The notes: generated by a model not told the origin, from the letters alone. A DNA stretch of 64,000 nucleotides from BOG-908 sp963692875 (GCA_965198755.1 OZ240673.1:930001-994000); one strand, 5' to 3'. Counted from the first letter of the stretch, positions 1 through 8,980 are shown. Program-made: numbers and translations.

Positions 1-18
1 GCCGGAGCTCCCCCCACG

Positions 19-1941
19 TTGAAGACGCAAGCCACGCTGTTCCTGCTGCTAGCCGCCACGCCGGCCTTTGCCGATCAACCCCAGCCGCAGCCATTGCCTT
101 ACCCGCCGGCGATCCCGGCGCCCAAGGACACCACGTGGCCAGGCACGATCGAGCTGGCGGTGGACGCCACCGACTTCGCGCGCCACGTGATCAGCGTGCA
201 CGAGAGCATACCGGTGCACGCGGCCGGCGACCTGGTGCTGTTGTACCCGCAATGGGTGCCGGGCGATCACGGGCCGACCGGGCCTGTCTCGGCGCTGTCC
301 GGGCTCGTGGTGCGCAGCGGTGAGCGCAACCTGGACTGGGTGCGCGACACGGTGGACGTACGCGCCTTCCACGTTACGGTGCCGCAGGGTGCCAACAGCG
401 TGCAGGTGTCGTTCGAATACCTCTCGCCGCCGACGACGCGGGAAGGCAGGGTGGAGATGACGCCACAACTGCTCGACCTCGCGTGGAACGAGGTGGCGTT
501 GTATCCGGCGGGCGTGTTCAGCCGCGGCATCACCTTCGCACCCAGCCTGACGCTGCCGAAAGCCTGGCAGTACGGCACCGCTCTGGAGACCGCGCAGGCC
601 ACCGACGGCCACGTGTCGTTCAAACCGACCACGTTCAACACGCTGGTCGATTCGCCGCTCTATGCCGGGCGCTACGCCAAGCGGCTGGACCTCGCACCTG
701 GTGCCGCGGTGCCGGTGCACCTCGACCTGTTTGCCGACGCGCCGCAGGATTTGGCGGTGAGCGACGCGCAACTCGCAAAGCACCGCGCGCTGGTGCAGCA
801 GGCGACCAAGCTGTTTGGCGCGCAGCATTACAACCACTACGACTTCCTGTTCTCACTGAGCGACCAGCTCGGCGGCATTGGCCTCGAGCACCATCAGTCC
901 AGCGAGGACGGGGTGGGACGCGACTACTTCACCAGCTACGACGATACGCCAGCCTACCGCGACCTGCTGCCGCACGAATACACCCACTCGTGGAACGGCA
1001 AGTTCCGCCGGCCGGCCGATCTGTGGGCGCCGAACTTCAACGTGCCGGAACGCGACAGCCTGCTGTGGGTCTACGAGGGTCAGACGCAGTTCTGGGGCCA
1101 GGTGCTGGCTGCGCGCGCCGGGCTGTGGAGCCACGCCGAGGCGCTGGACGCAATCGCACTCGACGCCGACGACATGAAGCTGGAGATCGGCCGGCAGTGG
1201 CGGCCGCTGCAGGACACCACCAACGACCCGATCATCAACCAGCGCCGGCCGCAATCCTGGCACAGCTGGGAACGCCAGGAAGACTACTACACCGAGGGCC
1301 TGCTGATCTGGCTGGACGCCGACACGCTAATCCGTCAGCAGACTCACGGGCAGAAGTCGATGAACGACTTTGCCCGTGCATTCTTCGGCATCGATGACGG
1401 CAGCGTCGTGACGCTGCCCTACAAGTTCGAGGACGTGGTCGCGGCGCTGAACGATGTGACGCCGTACGATTGGGCCGGCTTCCTGCGCGCGCGGCTGGAC
1501 CGCGCCGGCGGCAGCGCGCCGCTGGATGGCATCACCCGCGGCGGCTACAAGCTCGTCTACACCGACACGCCGTCCGCCTTTGAAAAAAGCCAGGACGGCA
1601 GACGAAAGTTCCATGATTACAGCGACTCAGTGGGCGTCAGCCTAGCGGAGGGCGAGACCATCCGTGGCGTGATCTGGGACAGCCCGGCCTACCGCGCGGG
1701 CTTGGTCAAAGGCGGCAAGATCATCGCACTGAACGGGTTGGCCTACGGCGAGGGCAACGACATGTCGGACGCGATCAAGCTTGCACACGCGACGAAGACG
1801 CCGATCGAGGTGCTGGTGCAAGACGATCTGCATTTCCGCACAGTGCAGATCCCCTACTTCGACGGGCTGAAGTATCCGCATCTGGAGCGGGTGGCGGGTG
1901 CGCCTGGGTTGCTGGACGATCTGCTTAATCCGTTGAAGTAA
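19..1941 (+). CDS. Exported M61-family metallopeptidase with PDZ domain
   Basis: This is a 640-residue zinc aminopeptidase-like protein of family M61 (glycyl aminopeptidase group), predicted to act outside the cytoplasm. A signal peptide covers about residues 1-18, with a cleavage-like AFA motif. An N-terminal beta-rich region is followed by the peptidase core with the HEYTH zinc motif (H319, E320, H323); E353 in the downstream YEGQ segment is a likely third ligand. The C-terminal 530-610 region reads as a PDZ domain (SPAYRAGL, then a GGKI turn). The TTG start at 19 is chosen because it opens directly on the signal peptide and has GGAG upstream; only 18 bases precede it, so a start outside the window is possible. 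The TAA stop abuts repeat copy 1. The substrate is unknown. Confidence 0.88.
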   Translation: MKTQATLFLLLAATPAFADQPQPQPLPYPPAIPAPKDTTWPGTIELAVDATDFARHVISVHESIPVHAAGDLVLLYPQWVPGDHGPTGPVSALSGLVVRSGERNLDWVRDTVDVRAFHVTVPQGANSVQVSFEYLSPPTTREGRVEMTPQLLDLAWNEVALYPAGVFSRGITFAPSLTLPKAWQYGTALETAQATDGHVSFKPTTFNTLVDSPLYAGRYAKRLDLAPGAAVPVHLDLFADAPQDLAVSDAQLAKHRALVQQATKLFGAQHYNHYDFLFSLSDQLGGIGLEHHQSSEDGVGRDYFTSYDDTPAYRDLLPHEYTHSWNGKFRRPADLWAPNFNVPERDSLLWVYEGQTQFWGQVLAARAGLWSHAEALDAIALDADDMKLEIGRQWRPLQDTTNDPIINQRRPQSWHSWERQEDYYTEGLLIWLDADTLIRQQTHGQKSMNDFARAFFGIDDGSVVTLPYKFEDVVAALNDVTPYDWAGFLRARLDRAGGSAPLDGITRGGYKLVYTDTPSAFEKSQDGRRKFHDYSDSVGVSLAEGETIRGVIWDSPAYRAGLVKGGKIIALNGLAYGEGNDMSDAIKLAHATKTPIEVLVQDDLHFRTVQIPYFDGLKYPHLERVAGAPGLLDDLLNPLK

Positions 1942-1942
1942 G

Positions 1943-2074
1943 TAAGCGCTTCTTTTTCGAGAAAAAGAAGCAAAAAGCTTTTATTTCCGCTGTCGCGATA
2001 CTTTCCAGCGAGCGCGCGACGGCGGAGACAAAAGTTTTTTGGTTCTTTTTTTTCAAAAAAGAACTGCTTGCTTC
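1943..2074. repeat. AT-rich inverted-repeat element, copy 1 (complete)
   Basis: The left arm carries CTTC/GAAG flanking a T5/A5 hairpin and then AAAAAGCTTTT. A GC-rich centre of about 50 bp follows. The right arm is the inverted form with GGTTC/GAAC. It lies between convergent genes. Confidence 0.85.
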
Positions 2075-2077
2075 GTT

Positions 2078-2557
2078 TCAAGGTGCCCGCTCAAGACTCA
2101 CGAGCTGCGCAAACCTCACTGCACCATCCTGCAAAACGACGATTGCTGTCTGCTCGAACTCGCGATGAACGTGCTTACCGGCCTGCTCGTAGTCGGCAAT
2201 CCGGTGGAAGCTGGCGGTCGCGCGCTGGCCGTCTGGCGCGACATAGACGCGGCCGAGCTGCACCGACGCGGTCGCGTTGTGGCGTACCGTCATGAACGCC
2301 GCCATCGTCTTGTTGTCGGTGGCAGACGGCCCGTCATGCACGTGCGGCTCGCCGGCGCGGTCGTAATACAGGCCGAACGTCTGCGCGGAGCCGGCGTAGT
2401 CGGCCTGCACGGCGGCCCAATCGCTGCGGTCGAACGCCGCTTCGTCGGCCTGGATGAACGCGGTGACCGAAGCGGGCGTGAGCCTCGCGGTCTGCGCCTG
2501 CGCCGGGTTGGTGACGGCGAGCAGTGCAGGCAGAAAGACTATTCTGGCGCGGGTCAT
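2078..2557 (-). CDS. Exported NTF2/SnoaL-like protein
   Basis: This is a 159-residue protein with a signal peptide ending near PAQAQ (about residue 22), followed by one alpha+beta barrel of the nuclear transport factor 2 / DUF4440 type. The visible family features are the N-terminal helix (TAFIQADEAAFDRSDW), the central FMTVRH strand region and the C-terminal FEQTAIVVLQ strands. Such domains bind small molecules or are small enzymes, and no catalytic set is recognisable here. The gene lies between repeat copies 1 and 2; its TGA stop is four bases from copy 1 and its ATG about 19 bases from copy 2. The function is not known. Confidence 0.75.
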   Translation of the reverse strand: MTRARIVFLPALLAVTNPAQAQTARLTPASVTAFIQADEAAFDRSDWAAVQADYAGSAQTFGLYYDRAGEPHVHDGPSATDNKTMAAFMTVRHNATASVQLGRVYVAPDGQRATASFHRIADYEQAGKHVHREFEQTAIVVLQDGAVRFAQLVSLERAP

Positions 2558-2575
2558 GATTTTCCTGATCGAACA

Positions 2576-2707
2576 GCAAGGAAGGCCTTCTTTTTTGAAA
2601 AAAAAGCAAAAAGCTTTTGCTCCCTTGGACGCGCCGTGCCGGATAGGTCCGCGACAGCCGTGACAAAAGCTTTTTGCTTCTTTTTCTCGAAAAAGAAGGC
2701 CTTGCTT
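2576..2707. repeat. AT-rich inverted-repeat element, copy 2 (complete)
   Basis: Both arms are of the CTTC/GAAG type and flank a centre containing GTCCGCGACAGC. The right end overlaps the TAA stop of the amidase gene, so that stop reads TAAGCAAGG across the junction. It lies head-to-tail between the NTF2-like and amidase genes. Confidence 0.85.
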
Positions 2708-4286
2708 ACTTCACGTCCGGCTTCTCCAACCCGTCCGCAGGCAAAATCACCTTCAACCCAGGCTGCGCACGAACCTCCGCCGCCTGCTCGAACGCGTAGC
2801 CAAAGGCGAGCAAGCGCGCGTCCGCCCAGGCCGGCCCGACGATCGAGAGGCCGACCGGCAGCCCGTCCACCAGCCCCATCGGCACTGACAGGTGCGGATA
2901 GCCGGCCACCGCGGCCAAAGTGGGTGTGGACCCGCTCGAGTGGTCGCCGTTGATGGTGTCCACCACCCAGGCCGGCCCCGCGGTGGGGGCGACCAGCGCG
3001 TCCAGTTTCTGCTCGGCCAGCATGAGGTCGATACCTTCGGCACCGGCCAGGCGCAGCGACGTCGCGCGCGCTGCCTTGTAGGCGGGGTCGTCCAGGCCAC
3101 CGGTCGCCTCGGCACGCTCGAACAGTTCCTGGCCAAACAGGCCGAGCTCGCGGTCGGCATGGGCGCGGTTAAAGGCGATGAGGTCGGCGAGCGTGCGCGA
3201 CTGCACCGCCGGCGGCGTGGTCGCCAGGTAGGTGGCCAGGTCGGCTTTCAGCTCGGTGAGCAGCACCGTCATCTCGGCGGCGCCGATGGCGTCGGACACG
3301 CCGGGGTCGCCCGGCATCTTGTCGATCTCTACCAGGGTGGCGCCGGCCTGGCGCAGCACGTCCAGCGCATGAGCGAACACCGCGTCGGTTTCCGGGTGAA
3401 ACCCGGCTTCGAACCGCATCACGCCGATGCGCCGGCCGTGCAGGGCGCCGGCGTCGAGCCCGGCCGTGTAGTCCTGACGGTGGTGGTCGGCGTCTGCAGT
3501 AGCCGGGTCGGCCGGGTCGGTGCCGGCGATCACGTTGAGGATCAGTGCGGCGTCGCGCACGTTGCCGGCCATCGGTCCCGCGGTGTCCTGGCTGTGCGCC
3601 AGCGGCACGATGTTGTGGCGGGAGACCAGGCCCAGAGTGGGCTTGAGGCCGACGACGCCGTTGACCGAGGCCGGGCAGGTCACCGAACCGTCGGTCTCGG
3701 TGCCGATCGCCATCGGTGCCAGGCCGGCGGCGACCGCGGCGCCGCTGCCCGAGCTCGAGCCGCACGGCGAGCGGTCCGGCGACCACGGGTTGCGGGTGAG
3801 GCCGCCGACCCCGCTCCAGCCGCTGACCGAGCGCGAGCCGCGCATGTTGGCCCATTCGCTGAGGTTGGTCTTGCCGAGGATGATGGCGCCGGCCGCCCGC
3901 AGGCGTGCCACCAGCGGCGCGTCGCGGTGGGTGAGGTTAGCCGCCAGGGCCAGCGAGCCGGCGGTGGTGGGCATCTCGTCGCGGGTTTCGATGTTGTCCT
4001 TCAGCAGGATAGGAAGGCCGTGCAGCGGACCGCGGACGTGGTGGGCGCTGCGTTCGGCGTCCAGCGCACGCGCGTCGTCCAGCGCGTGCGGGTTGATGGC
4101 GAGCACCGACTGCAGGCCAGGGCCATTGCGGTCGATCGCGTCTATGCGCTGCAGGTATGATTTGACGAGCTGTTCGGAGGTGGTTCGGCCGGACGCCAGG
4201 TCGGCTTGCAGCTCGGTGAGCGACTTGCTCATCGCAGGGATAGCCCAGAGCAGGATGGCGATGATTGCATAAGCCCGTCTCGTCAT
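2706..4286 (-). CDS. Amidase-signature family amidase, exported
   Basis: This is a 526-residue hydrolase of the amidase-signature family (GatA/fatty-acid-amidase fold). The N-terminal hydrophobic segment (residues 5-19) looks like a signal peptide, so it probably acts in the periplasm. The Lys-Ser-Ser triad is visible: K96 in LLKDN, S177 in the GSSSGSG loop and S201 in TETDGSVTCPAS. The family hydrolyses C-N bonds of amides; the substrate here is not predictable, and the tRNA-dependent GatA role is unlikely because no gatB or gatC is nearby. The start overlaps the upstream glycosyltransferase stop as ATGA (4283-4286), so the two are probably translationally coupled. The TAA stop merges with repeat copy 2. 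Confidence 0.88.
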   Translation of the reverse strand: MTRRAYAIIAILLWAIPAMSKSLTELQADLASGRTTSEQLVKSYLQRIDAIDRNGPGLQSVLAINPHALDDARALDAERSAHHVRGPLHGLPILLKDNIETRDEMPTTAGSLALAANLTHRDAPLVARLRAAGAIILGKTNLSEWANMRGSRSVSGWSGVGGLTRNPWSPDRSPCGSSSGSGAAVAAGLAPMAIGTETDGSVTCPASVNGVVGLKPTLGLVSRHNIVPLAHSQDTAGPMAGNVRDAALILNVIAGTDPADPATADADHHRQDYTAGLDAGALHGRRIGVMRFEAGFHPETDAVFAHALDVLRQAGATLVEIDKMPGDPGVSDAIGAAEMTVLLTELKADLATYLATTPPAVQSRTLADLIAFNRAHADRELGLFGQELFERAEATGGLDDPAYKAARATSLRLAGAEGIDLMLAEQKLDALVAPTAGPAWVVDTINGDHSSGSTPTLAAVAGYPHLSVPMGLVDGLPVGLSIVGPAWADARLLAFGYAFEQAAEVRAQPGLKVILPADGLEKPDVK

Positions 4287-6208
4287 GTGTGTGCCCCCAA
4301 TATGTCACGGAAGCGCAGCACCGCCGCGGAGGCGTTGCTGTTCGGCGGTGTGGCGAGCACCTGCTCGCGCAGCCGGCGTAACTGTCCGCCAAACGCCGCC
4401 TTGATGGGAGCCTCGGCCTGCGCCACGCCGGGCAGGGCCAGCAGACGCTCCAGCGCTGCCGGCTGGCGGCGGGCGCAGGACAGGATGCGGGTATCCTCCA
4501 CCAGGCAGTCCGGCCGTGCCAGCTCCAGGTAGTTCACCGCCACGAACTCCATGTACCAGTCGCGCTGGCTCTCCTCGGTCCAGTCGGCGCGGCCGCGCGA
4601 CCATTTCCACAGTGCCTCCTCGGCGGTGCGCAGGAAATAGTGGTTGATCCACGCCTGGTTGGCCGACGGCTGCTCGGCGAAGGCGGCGAGGCGGTCGGTC
4701 ACGCCGGAATGGTGATGCAGCAGCCCCTGCTCGGTCCGGTATTCGAACGGCCGGTCCATCGTGGCGGTGGGGTAGTGCGGTTGCGTCTTCCAGAACAGCC
4801 GCGGCCGGATCAGCGATTTTACGTGCCGGTTGAGGTTGCGCTCGCGCCGGGTGAAGCGCGTCAGGCTGGACGCGTCCGACCAGCGCTCGCCCGGCAGGGC
4901 AGCGAACATCACCCAGCTCAGCGCCAGCGCGTCGACCGATTGCGCCTCCTGCAGGCCGATGAAATCGGCAGCGTCGTCGACGATGCCGGTGTCGAAAGCG
5001 AGGTATTCGTCCAGATCCAGCACCGCGGCCCAGCGATAGTCGAGTATGTGCGGCAGCATGGTGAGCGCGTGTGTGTAGGCCTTGCTCTGCGGCGACAGCT
5101 CGCCGTCGAGCTCGTTGCGGATCCAGGTGATGGCGCCGCCGCGTGCCAGGGCGTCCAGCAGCGCGTCCGAGCCGTCGGAGTTGTCGTTGCTGTAGAGAAA
5201 GACGTGCTCGAAGCCGATGGAGAGGTGATAGGACAGCCAGTCGAGCAGGTAGGGGCCCTCGTTGCGCGCGGTGGCCAGCACGCAGGAGAGGCGGCGCGGC
5301 ATGACGCTGCGGCGCGCCAGGCTGGTCAGCGCCAGGCCGGCCGGGATCAGGTCGCGGCCCTCGGGCGCCTGCAGGGAGTGGGCGTCGGTGGCCGGCGAGC
5401 GTAGCGCGTGGCCGGGCGGGTCGCTGCGCGCCGCGTGCCACCCGGCCAGCGCCGGCAGGTGCGTCTGCACCCAGGGGTCGTCCGGCAGCATGCGGCGCAG
5501 CATCGCGCACAGGCGTGGCGCGCGCAGCAGCGTTGCCGCAAATTCGTCGAGCTCGTCTCGCGGCATCGTGCGGATCAGCGCCTGGGCGAGCTCCGGACGC
5601 AGGCTGCGCCGCCTCAGCCGAGCGAGAATGGTTGCGCCACGCAGCCCCTCGGCTGCGGCGCCGGCGATTTCTGCCGCTAGGCGGCGGACCGGGACGGCCA
5701 GCTCGGCTTCCCGCACCACCACCAGGCGGAAGACCGCGTGGGTCGAGTTGCCCTGGCCATGGAAGCTGAGCGCAGGGCCGTCGTCTTGCGGTGCGCCGGG
5801 GTTCACCGTCAGGAAGGCCGGGCCGGCGAGCGGGTATTTCAGCCGGACTGCGCCGCGCAGATCGGTCTGCAGCACCAGTGCCGAGGCGGCGATGCTGCGC
5901 GCTGGGTCGTCCGGCACACTGAAGGCGCGCAGGTCCGGCGAGACGAGCAGGCAGACATGCGGCATCGCGTCGGGGATGATGGCGATCATCCAGGCGGCCG
6001 GGTCGTGGGTGCGCGACGTGCCCAGGCGTGGCGGGTCGCCGTGCAGGCAGAGAGGTTCGCCGGCAAAGGTGGTGACGCGGAACAGGCGTGCAGACGGACG
6101 GCAAGCGGTGCTTTTTTGAAAAAAGGAACCGAAAAGCTTTCGGCCCTTGGGTGCGCCGGGTGAGACGGTCCGTGAGAATGGAGACAAAAGCTTTTTGCTT
6201 CTTTTCAA
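4283..6208 (-). CDS. Glycosyltransferase, family 2/92-like
   Basis: The frame is open for 641 codons. Residues 305-560 form a GT-A type transferase resembling GT2/GT92 proteins: ATARNEGPYLLDW opens the domain, YSNDNSDGSD follows, and DLDEYL (398-403) is the metal-binding acidic motif. The N-terminal 80-300 region is unassigned. The start is doubtful. The ATG at 6208 and the first 35-40 codons lie in repeat copy 3. Protein-like sequence begins at about codon 41, but the first ATG after that is 5989 (codon 74), and no GTG or TTG lies in between. The native start may therefore have been replaced by the repeat. The gene overlaps the amidase start by four bases and is divergent from mazG. Confidence 0.75.
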   Translation of the reverse strand: MKRSKKLLSPFSRTVSPGAPKGRKLFGSFFQKSTACRPSARLFRVTTFAGEPLCLHGDPPRLGTSRTHDPAAWMIAIIPDAMPHVCLLVSPDLRAFSVPDDPARSIAASALVLQTDLRGAVRLKYPLAGPAFLTVNPGAPQDDGPALSFHGQGNSTHAVFRLVVVREAELAVPVRRLAAEIAGAAAEGLRGATILARLRRRSLRPELAQALIRTMPRDELDEFAATLLRAPRLCAMLRRMLPDDPWVQTHLPALAGWHAARSDPPGHALRSPATDAHSLQAPEGRDLIPAGLALTSLARRSVMPRRLSCVLATARNEGPYLLDWLSYHLSIGFEHVFLYSNDNSDGSDALLDALARGGAITWIRNELDGELSPQSKAYTHALTMLPHILDYRWAAVLDLDEYLAFDTGIVDDAADFIGLQEAQSVDALALSWVMFAALPGERWSDASSLTRFTRRERNLNRHVKSLIRPRLFWKTQPHYPTATMDRPFEYRTEQGLLHHHSGVTDRLAAFAEQPSANQAWINHYFLRTAEEALWKWSRGRADWTEESQRDWYMEFVAVNYLELARPDCLVEDTRILSCARRQPAALERLLALPGVAQAEAPIKAAFGGQLRRLREQVLATPPNSNASAAVLRFRDILGAHT

Positions 6209-6226
6209 AAAGCAGGCCTTTCTTGC
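6101..6226. repeat. AT-rich inverted-repeat element, copy 3 (complete, diverged left arm)
   Basis: It lies between divergent genes (glycosyltransferase and mazG). The left arm is altered, with GGTGC in place of GGTTC; the right arm ends four bases before the mazG ATG. Confidence 0.8.
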
Positions 6227-6229
6227 TCG

Positions 6230-7012
6230 ATGGACCAGATCACCCGGCTGCTCGACATCATGGCCCGCCTGCGCGACCCGGTCACCGGCTGCCCGTGGGA
6301 TCGGGTGCAGGATTTTGCCACCATCGCCCCGTACACGATCGAGGAGGCCTACGAAGTGGCCGACGCGATCGCGCGGCAGGACATGCAGTCGCTGCCCGAC
6401 GAGCTGGGAGACCTACTGTTCCAGGTCGTCTACCACGCCCGCTTGGCCGAGGAAGGCGGCCATTTCGCTTTCGCCGACGTGGCGCGCAGCATTGCCGACA
6501 AGATGGTCCGCCGCCATCCGCACGTGTTCGGCGATGCGGCCGCACGCGAGGCTGCCGCCCACACCGACGCCTGGGAGGCGCAGAAGGCAGCCGAGCGCGG
6601 CGCGCGCGACGAGCACGGAACACTTGCCGGCGTGCCGGTGGGTTTGCCTGCGCTGACCCGCGCGGAAAAGCTGACCAGGCGGGCCGCGCGGGTGGGCTTC
6701 GACTGGCCGGACGCGGACAGGGTGCTGGACAAGCTGGACGAGGAGGTGGCCGAGCTGCGCGCGGAGCTGGACGGCGCGGATCCGGTGCGGCTGGCCGACG
6801 AGCTGGGCGACATGCTGTTCGTGCTGGCAAACCTGGCGCGCAAGCTGAAGCTGGATCCGGAAGCGTGCCTGCGTGCCGCCAACGACAAGTTCGCGCGCCG
6901 CTTCTCCGCGGTGGAACACCGCCTGGCGCAAGCCGGCCAAACGCCCGCCGACGCCTCGCTGGCCGAGATGGAGGCTGCCTGGCAAGCGGCAAAACGCCAG
7001 GAGCGAGCCTGA
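6230..7012 (+). CDS. mazG: Nucleoside triphosphate pyrophosphohydrolase MazG
   Basis: This is a 260-residue MazG with the expected two tandem all-alpha NTP-PPase modules (about 1-120 and 140-250). The first begins with LRDPVTGCPWDR and carries the metal-binding E-rich helix EEAYEVADAI and the DELGDLLFQVVYHA helix. The second repeats these as LDEEVAELRAEL and DELGDMLFVLANLARK. It hydrolyses noncanonical (d)NTPs to monophosphates and is cytoplasmic. The ATG at 6230 is fixed by similarity of the first residues (MDQITRLLDIM) to family N-termini. It follows repeat copy 3 by three bases, so part of its ribosome-binding region is repeat-derived (AAAAAGCAGG). Confidence 0.93.
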   Translation: MDQITRLLDIMARLRDPVTGCPWDRVQDFATIAPYTIEEAYEVADAIARQDMQSLPDELGDLLFQVVYHARLAEEGGHFAFADVARSIADKMVRRHPHVFGDAAAREAAAHTDAWEAQKAAERGARDEHGTLAGVPVGLPALTRAEKLTRRAARVGFDWPDADRVLDKLDEEVAELRAELDGADPVRLADELGDMLFVLANLARKLKLDPEACLRAANDKFARRFSAVEHRLAQAGQTPADASLAEMEAAWQAAKRQERA

Positions 7013-7104
7013 GTCGGGAGAGCCAACCGTCAGCCTCAAGGCCGCAGCCAAGCCGAACGAAACGCGCCTAATATCAGCCGCCCGAGACGGTGGCGGGTGC
7101 AAGA

Positions 7105-7238
7105 AAGGAAGCAATTCTTTTTTGAAAAAAAAGAACCAAAAAACTTTTGGTCTCTTGGGTGCACGCTGCGGCAGAGTCCGGGACAGCAGAGACAAAAGCT
7201 TTTTGCTTCTTTTTCTCGAAAAAGAAGGTCTTGCTTTC
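7105..7238. repeat. AT-rich inverted-repeat element, copy 4 (complete)
   Basis: The left arm is the GTTC/GAAC type and the right arm the CTTC/GAAG type. It lies head-to-tail between mazG and the GH16-like gene, about 90 bases after the mazG stop. Confidence 0.85.
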
Positions 7239-7325
7239 TCGCTGCAGGCTATCTCAGGAGGCAGTGTTTCGGGCTGCGACGGCCGCGCTCATCATAACAG
7301 AGTCCGGAAAGAACCAGGAACAGCC

Positions 7326-8351
7326 ATGCGGTATTTGAAAGCAAGCGTACTCGCGCTCGTGCTGGGCGGCCTCTTCCGCCTGCCGGCCGCATTTGCCGCC
7401 GAGACGACGGTGGCCGGCGGCAAGGCCCCGGTCAGCAATACGGTGCAGCCGTTGGGTGCGCAGGGACGTTTCGCCAACCGGCTGGACGCCGTCTTCGGCA
7501 CCGGGCCCGACGCCACGGTGCACGACAAGGGCCAGCTCGCCAGGATCGCGTATTTTCGTTACATCTACGGCGACGCCTCGACCACCGGCCCGGGCACGGA
7601 CGGGCTCTACGACAACTATCGCGCGCGTCATCGGGACTACGCGTCCGGCGACCCGCGCTCGCTGCACGTGTTCACCGCGGACGGGCTTGTGCTGAAGGCG
7701 CATTGCGGACTGCAGACGGCGAACCGGTCCGACTGCAGCGACGGCGACATAGAAAGCGGGATGATGCGGTTTGCCTTGCCGATCCGGCCGGGCAGCTACA
7801 TCGAGATGCAGTGCCGAATGCCGGCGGCACCTTATGCGTGGCCGGCGTTCTGGCTGAACCCGGGCGAGGAGGATCCGCCGGCTGCGCGCGGCGGCAAGCC
7901 GGTGATCAGCGGGCTTGGCTGGCCGCCGGAGATCGACATCTTCGACCAGTTCGGCTTCAACAACACCAAGCCCGGCCACTACCTTCTCAGCCTGACGCCC
8001 ACCGGCCACAACGACGCCGCGTTCGGCAACCCGCACGACGTGTACCACGCGCCGGATTACGGTGACGGATGGTACTATAAACCGGTGCAGGACCTGACAT
8101 CCGGGTTCCACACCTACGGTCTGGATTGGGGCCGCGACAACGTGCTGAAGTTCTCGCTCGACGGGCGGATCTACAAGTCGGTTTATTACGAGTGGAACAG
8201 CAAGGATAACGCGCCGGCGCACCTGATCGCCAGCCTGCAAGTGGGTGCGAAGTTCAACGATCTGTCGGGTATCACCGATCAGGGCGGAGTGGCGAACGGG
8301 TGGGATTGGCCGATCAGGTATGTTCGGGTTTGGGACGAGGTTGGCCGGTAG
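7326..8351 (+). CDS. Exported family 16-like glycoside hydrolase
   Basis: This is a 341-residue protein with a clear signal peptide (MRYLKASVLALVLGG to AFAAE, about residues 1-24). The body has GH16 concanavalin-like features: WPAFWL, then PPEIDIFDQF, then GFHTYGLDWGRDNVLKFSLDG and the final YVRVWDE strand. GH16 enzymes cleave beta-1,3/1,4 glucans or galactans using an ExDxxE motif. Here the motif reads E202-I-D204-I-F-D207, so the usual second glutamate is Asp. The ATG at 7326 is used because the frame upstream runs through repeat copy 4 and is not protein-like. A TAG stop directly precedes half-copy 5. Confidence 0.82.
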   Translation: MRYLKASVLALVLGGLFRLPAAFAAETTVAGGKAPVSNTVQPLGAQGRFANRLDAVFGTGPDATVHDKGQLARIAYFRYIYGDASTTGPGTDGLYDNYRARHRDYASGDPRSLHVFTADGLVLKAHCGLQTANRSDCSDGDIESGMMRFALPIRPGSYIEMQCRMPAAPYAWPAFWLNPGEEDPPAARGGKPVISGLGWPPEIDIFDQFGFNNTKPGHYLLSLTPTGHNDAAFGNPHDVYHAPDYGDGWYYKPVQDLTSGFHTYGLDWGRDNVLKFSLDGRIYKSVYYEWNSKDNAPAHLIASLQVGAKFNDLSGITDQGGVANGWDWPIRYVRVWDEVGR

Positions 8352-8402
8352 CAAGGCAAGCAGTCTTTTTTGAGAAAAAGAACCAAAAAACTTTTGTTCC
8401 CG
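8352..8402. repeat. AT-rich inverted-repeat element, copy 5 (left arm only)
   Basis: It has a GTTC-type left arm, although its first half is a base short, plus a short part of the centre. The right arm is missing; a remnant TTTTTGCTTC near 8428 overlaps the end of the DUF1489 gene. It lies between convergent genes. Confidence 0.7.
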
Positions 8403-8437
8403 TTCAGTGCACGTCGTTGAGGCTTGTCGTTTTTGCT

Positions 8438-8845
8438 TCAAACCAGTCCCAACCTCGCCAACTCGCGCCGCAGCCCGGCCGGCAGATCGGTCGCACCTTC
8501 CCACGCCGCCTCGTCCTCAGGCACGTCGGCTGCGGCGAGGTATCGCCAGCCCTGGAACGGTTTGACGAACCGGCCCCGAACCCGAACCAGGCCCGGGTCG
8601 AGCATCAGGTCGCAGCCTTTGGAGCCCTGGGCGCGGTCGCCCTGCACGATGTCGGTGACGCGCTGGCGGACGCTGACGACGCGGTCGACCACCCAGTAGA
8701 TCGAACCGCCGTCGATTATCTCGGCGGCGCGGCGTGGAAAGTTGCGCGTGGAGTGGCGCAGCGTCTGGCGCGACGCGGCCTGGTAGGCGCGGATGTCGTC
8801 TGGGCTGCGTGCGCCGACGGCGAGCTTGATGAGGTGGAGCGGCAT
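8438..8845 (-). CDS. DUF1489 family protein
   Basis: This is a 135-residue conserved alphaproteobacterial protein of unknown function. The start at 8845 is chosen because MPLHLIKLAVGA matches the usual N-terminus; the frame upstream of it is repeat copy 6. Family-like segments include RMTPRR-like basic stretches (TRNFPRRAAEI), GGSIYWVVDR, and the C-terminal GWRYLAAADVPED. No catalytic motif is evident, and there is no signal peptide or membrane segment. The TGA stop lies immediately after the decayed right end of repeat copy 5. It is divergent from the epoxide hydrolase across copy 6. Confidence 0.8.
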   Translation of the reverse strand: MPLHLIKLAVGARSPDDIRAYQAASRQTLRHSTRNFPRRAAEIIDGGSIYWVVDRVVSVRQRVTDIVQGDRAQGSKGCDLMLDPGLVRVRGRFVKPFQGWRYLAAADVPEDEAAWEGATDLPAGLRRELARLGLV

Positions 8846-8848
8846 CAG

Positions 8849-8980
8849 CAAAGGAAGGCCTTCTTTTTTTGAAAAAAAGAAGCAAAAAACTTTTCTCCGC
8901 TGTCGCGGACCGTCCAACACGGCACAACCCAGGGACCAAAAGTTTTTTGGTTCTTTTTTTCAAAAAAGAACCGCTTGCCT
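8849..8980. repeat. AT-rich inverted-repeat element, copy 6 (complete)
   Basis: The left arm has the CTTC/GAAG stem combined with the AAAAAACTTTT core. The centre holds GCTGTCGCGGAC. The right arm is GGTTC/GAACC. It occupies the whole gap between two divergent genes. Confidence 0.85.

Noticed and set aside
49..837. Long antisense frames in GC-rich genes (for example 49-837 minus, 2892-4160 plus, 25312-26952 plus, 40837-42387 minus)
   Set aside because: They are shadows of real genes on the other strand, rich in Arg/Ala/Gly or Val/Gly, without family motifs.
6873..7325. N-terminal extension of the GH16-like protein
   Set aside because: The open frame upstream of 7326 overlaps mazG and copy 4, while the signal peptide begins exactly at 7326.
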